From assembly GCA_003132605.1 (NCBI GenBank), contig PKYJ01000149.1, forward strand, positions 13,213 to 18,392: a stretch of DNA of 5,180 bases. Direction: 5' to 3'. This DNA is from Peptococcaceae bacterium. Lineage in GTDB: Bacteria; Bacillota; DSM-12270; Thermacetogeniales; Thermacetogeniaceae. The notes beneath the pieces were generated by a model. That model ran no database searches and was not told the DNA's origin. It saw only the letters and a program-made list of their open reading frames with translations. Both the position numbers and the translations under genes were made by a program. Positions 4,897 to 5,180 of the stretch are shown in pieces (position 1 is the first letter of the stretch; each line of letters begins with the position of its first letter).

Positions 4897-5180
4897 CTAC
4901 TGTCCCGACGCTGCCGGCCAGCGTACCACCTGTACACCCCGGTAGTAGTAGGTGAGAATCTCCTTATAGTTCTTGCCCTGCAAGGCCATGCCCTGAGCCC
5001 CCCACTGGCACATGCCCACGGCGTGCCCGTAGCCCCGGGCCTCGAAGACAATCTTGCTGCCCACATCCTTGACTGTAAAATCTGTTGAACGGAGATTGAG
5101 GAGCTTCCTGATGTCCGTGGCCTTGAAGGTCTCGGCCGCCACCTTCAGGTCTTTGACCCGTCCCCGGGCGGTCCGGTCAA
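4897..5180 (-). CDS. spoIID: Stage II sporulation protein SpoIID, C-terminal part
   Basis: Only the last 93 residues lie in the window; the N-terminal part, with the membrane anchor and catalytic Glu, is beyond the right edge. SpoIID is a lytic transglycosylase acting with SpoIIM and SpoIIP to drive engulfment of the forespore. The visible part begins DRTARGRVKDLKVAAETF, continues with DIRKLLNLRSTDFTV, and has the hallmark GYGHAVGMCQWGAQGMALQGKNYKEIL followed by TYYYRGV. These match the SpoIID/LytB family: RVK near the start, LRSTDF, and the GHxVGMxQxGA block. The last has Ala, Cys and Trp where B. subtilis has Gly, Ser and Tyr. A GTG at 5142 could be mistaken for a start, but coding similarity continues upstream to the edge. 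The gene ends with TAG at 4899-4897. Confidence 0.93.
   Translation of the reverse strand, partial: DRTARGRVKDLKVAAETFKATDIRKLLNLRSTDFTVKDVGSKIVFEARGYGHAVGMCQWGAQGMALQGKNYKEILTYYYRGVQVVRWPAASGQ

Noticed and set aside
4705..5088. Plus-strand open frame across the spoIID-spoIIID gap
   Set aside because: It overlaps spoIID antisense, lacks a ribosome binding site at its start and contains the promoter and terminator of the minus-strand genes.

Overview
The window looks like part of the chromosome of an endospore-forming member of the Bacillota, most likely a fairly GC-rich clostridial lineage of the Peptococcaceae or Moorella kind. The main evidence is five sporulation or cell-envelope genes recognisable from their protein sequences: yabP, yabQ, spoIIID, spoIID and mbl. 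The lineage guess rests on GC content and protein style, not on a search.

Left half, plus strand (130-3216): yabP and yabQ overlap by 4 bases. A 106-base gap follows, holding a compact cluster of DnaA-box-like sequences that includes a perfect inverted repeat. Next come a 75-residue protein made mostly of one sigma-region-4/LuxR-like helix-turn-helix, a DivIC/FtsB-type septum protein, a 300-residue Ppx/GppA phosphatase lacking the C-terminal HD domain, and a 150-residue YdcZ/DUF606 (DMT superfamily) membrane protein. The order yabP-yabQ-(insert)-divIC matches Bacillus subtilis apart from the inserted regulator gene.

Right half, minus strand (3218-5180): reading leftwards from the right edge are the 3' end of spoIID (N-terminus outside the window), a terminator, a candidate sigma-E promoter, spoIIID, a strong terminator, a candidate sigma-H promoter overlapping a Spo0A-box core, and mbl. 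mbl runs head-on into the transporter gene with only one base between the stop codons.

The genes share the theme of coupling cell shape and division to endospore formation. Mbl (wall elongation) and DivIC (septum) act on the envelope. SpoIID remodels peptidoglycan during engulfment. YabP and YabQ act in the mother cell, with YabQ needed for cortex formation. SpoIIID is a mother-cell transcription regulator. The Ppx/GppA protein probably acts on polyphosphate or (p)ppGpp-type nucleotides. The least explained element is the small helix-turn-helix gene together with the DnaA-box-like palindrome just upstream of it. No tRNA, rRNA, CRISPR array or insertion sequence was seen, and no stretch over 300 bases lacks a gene.
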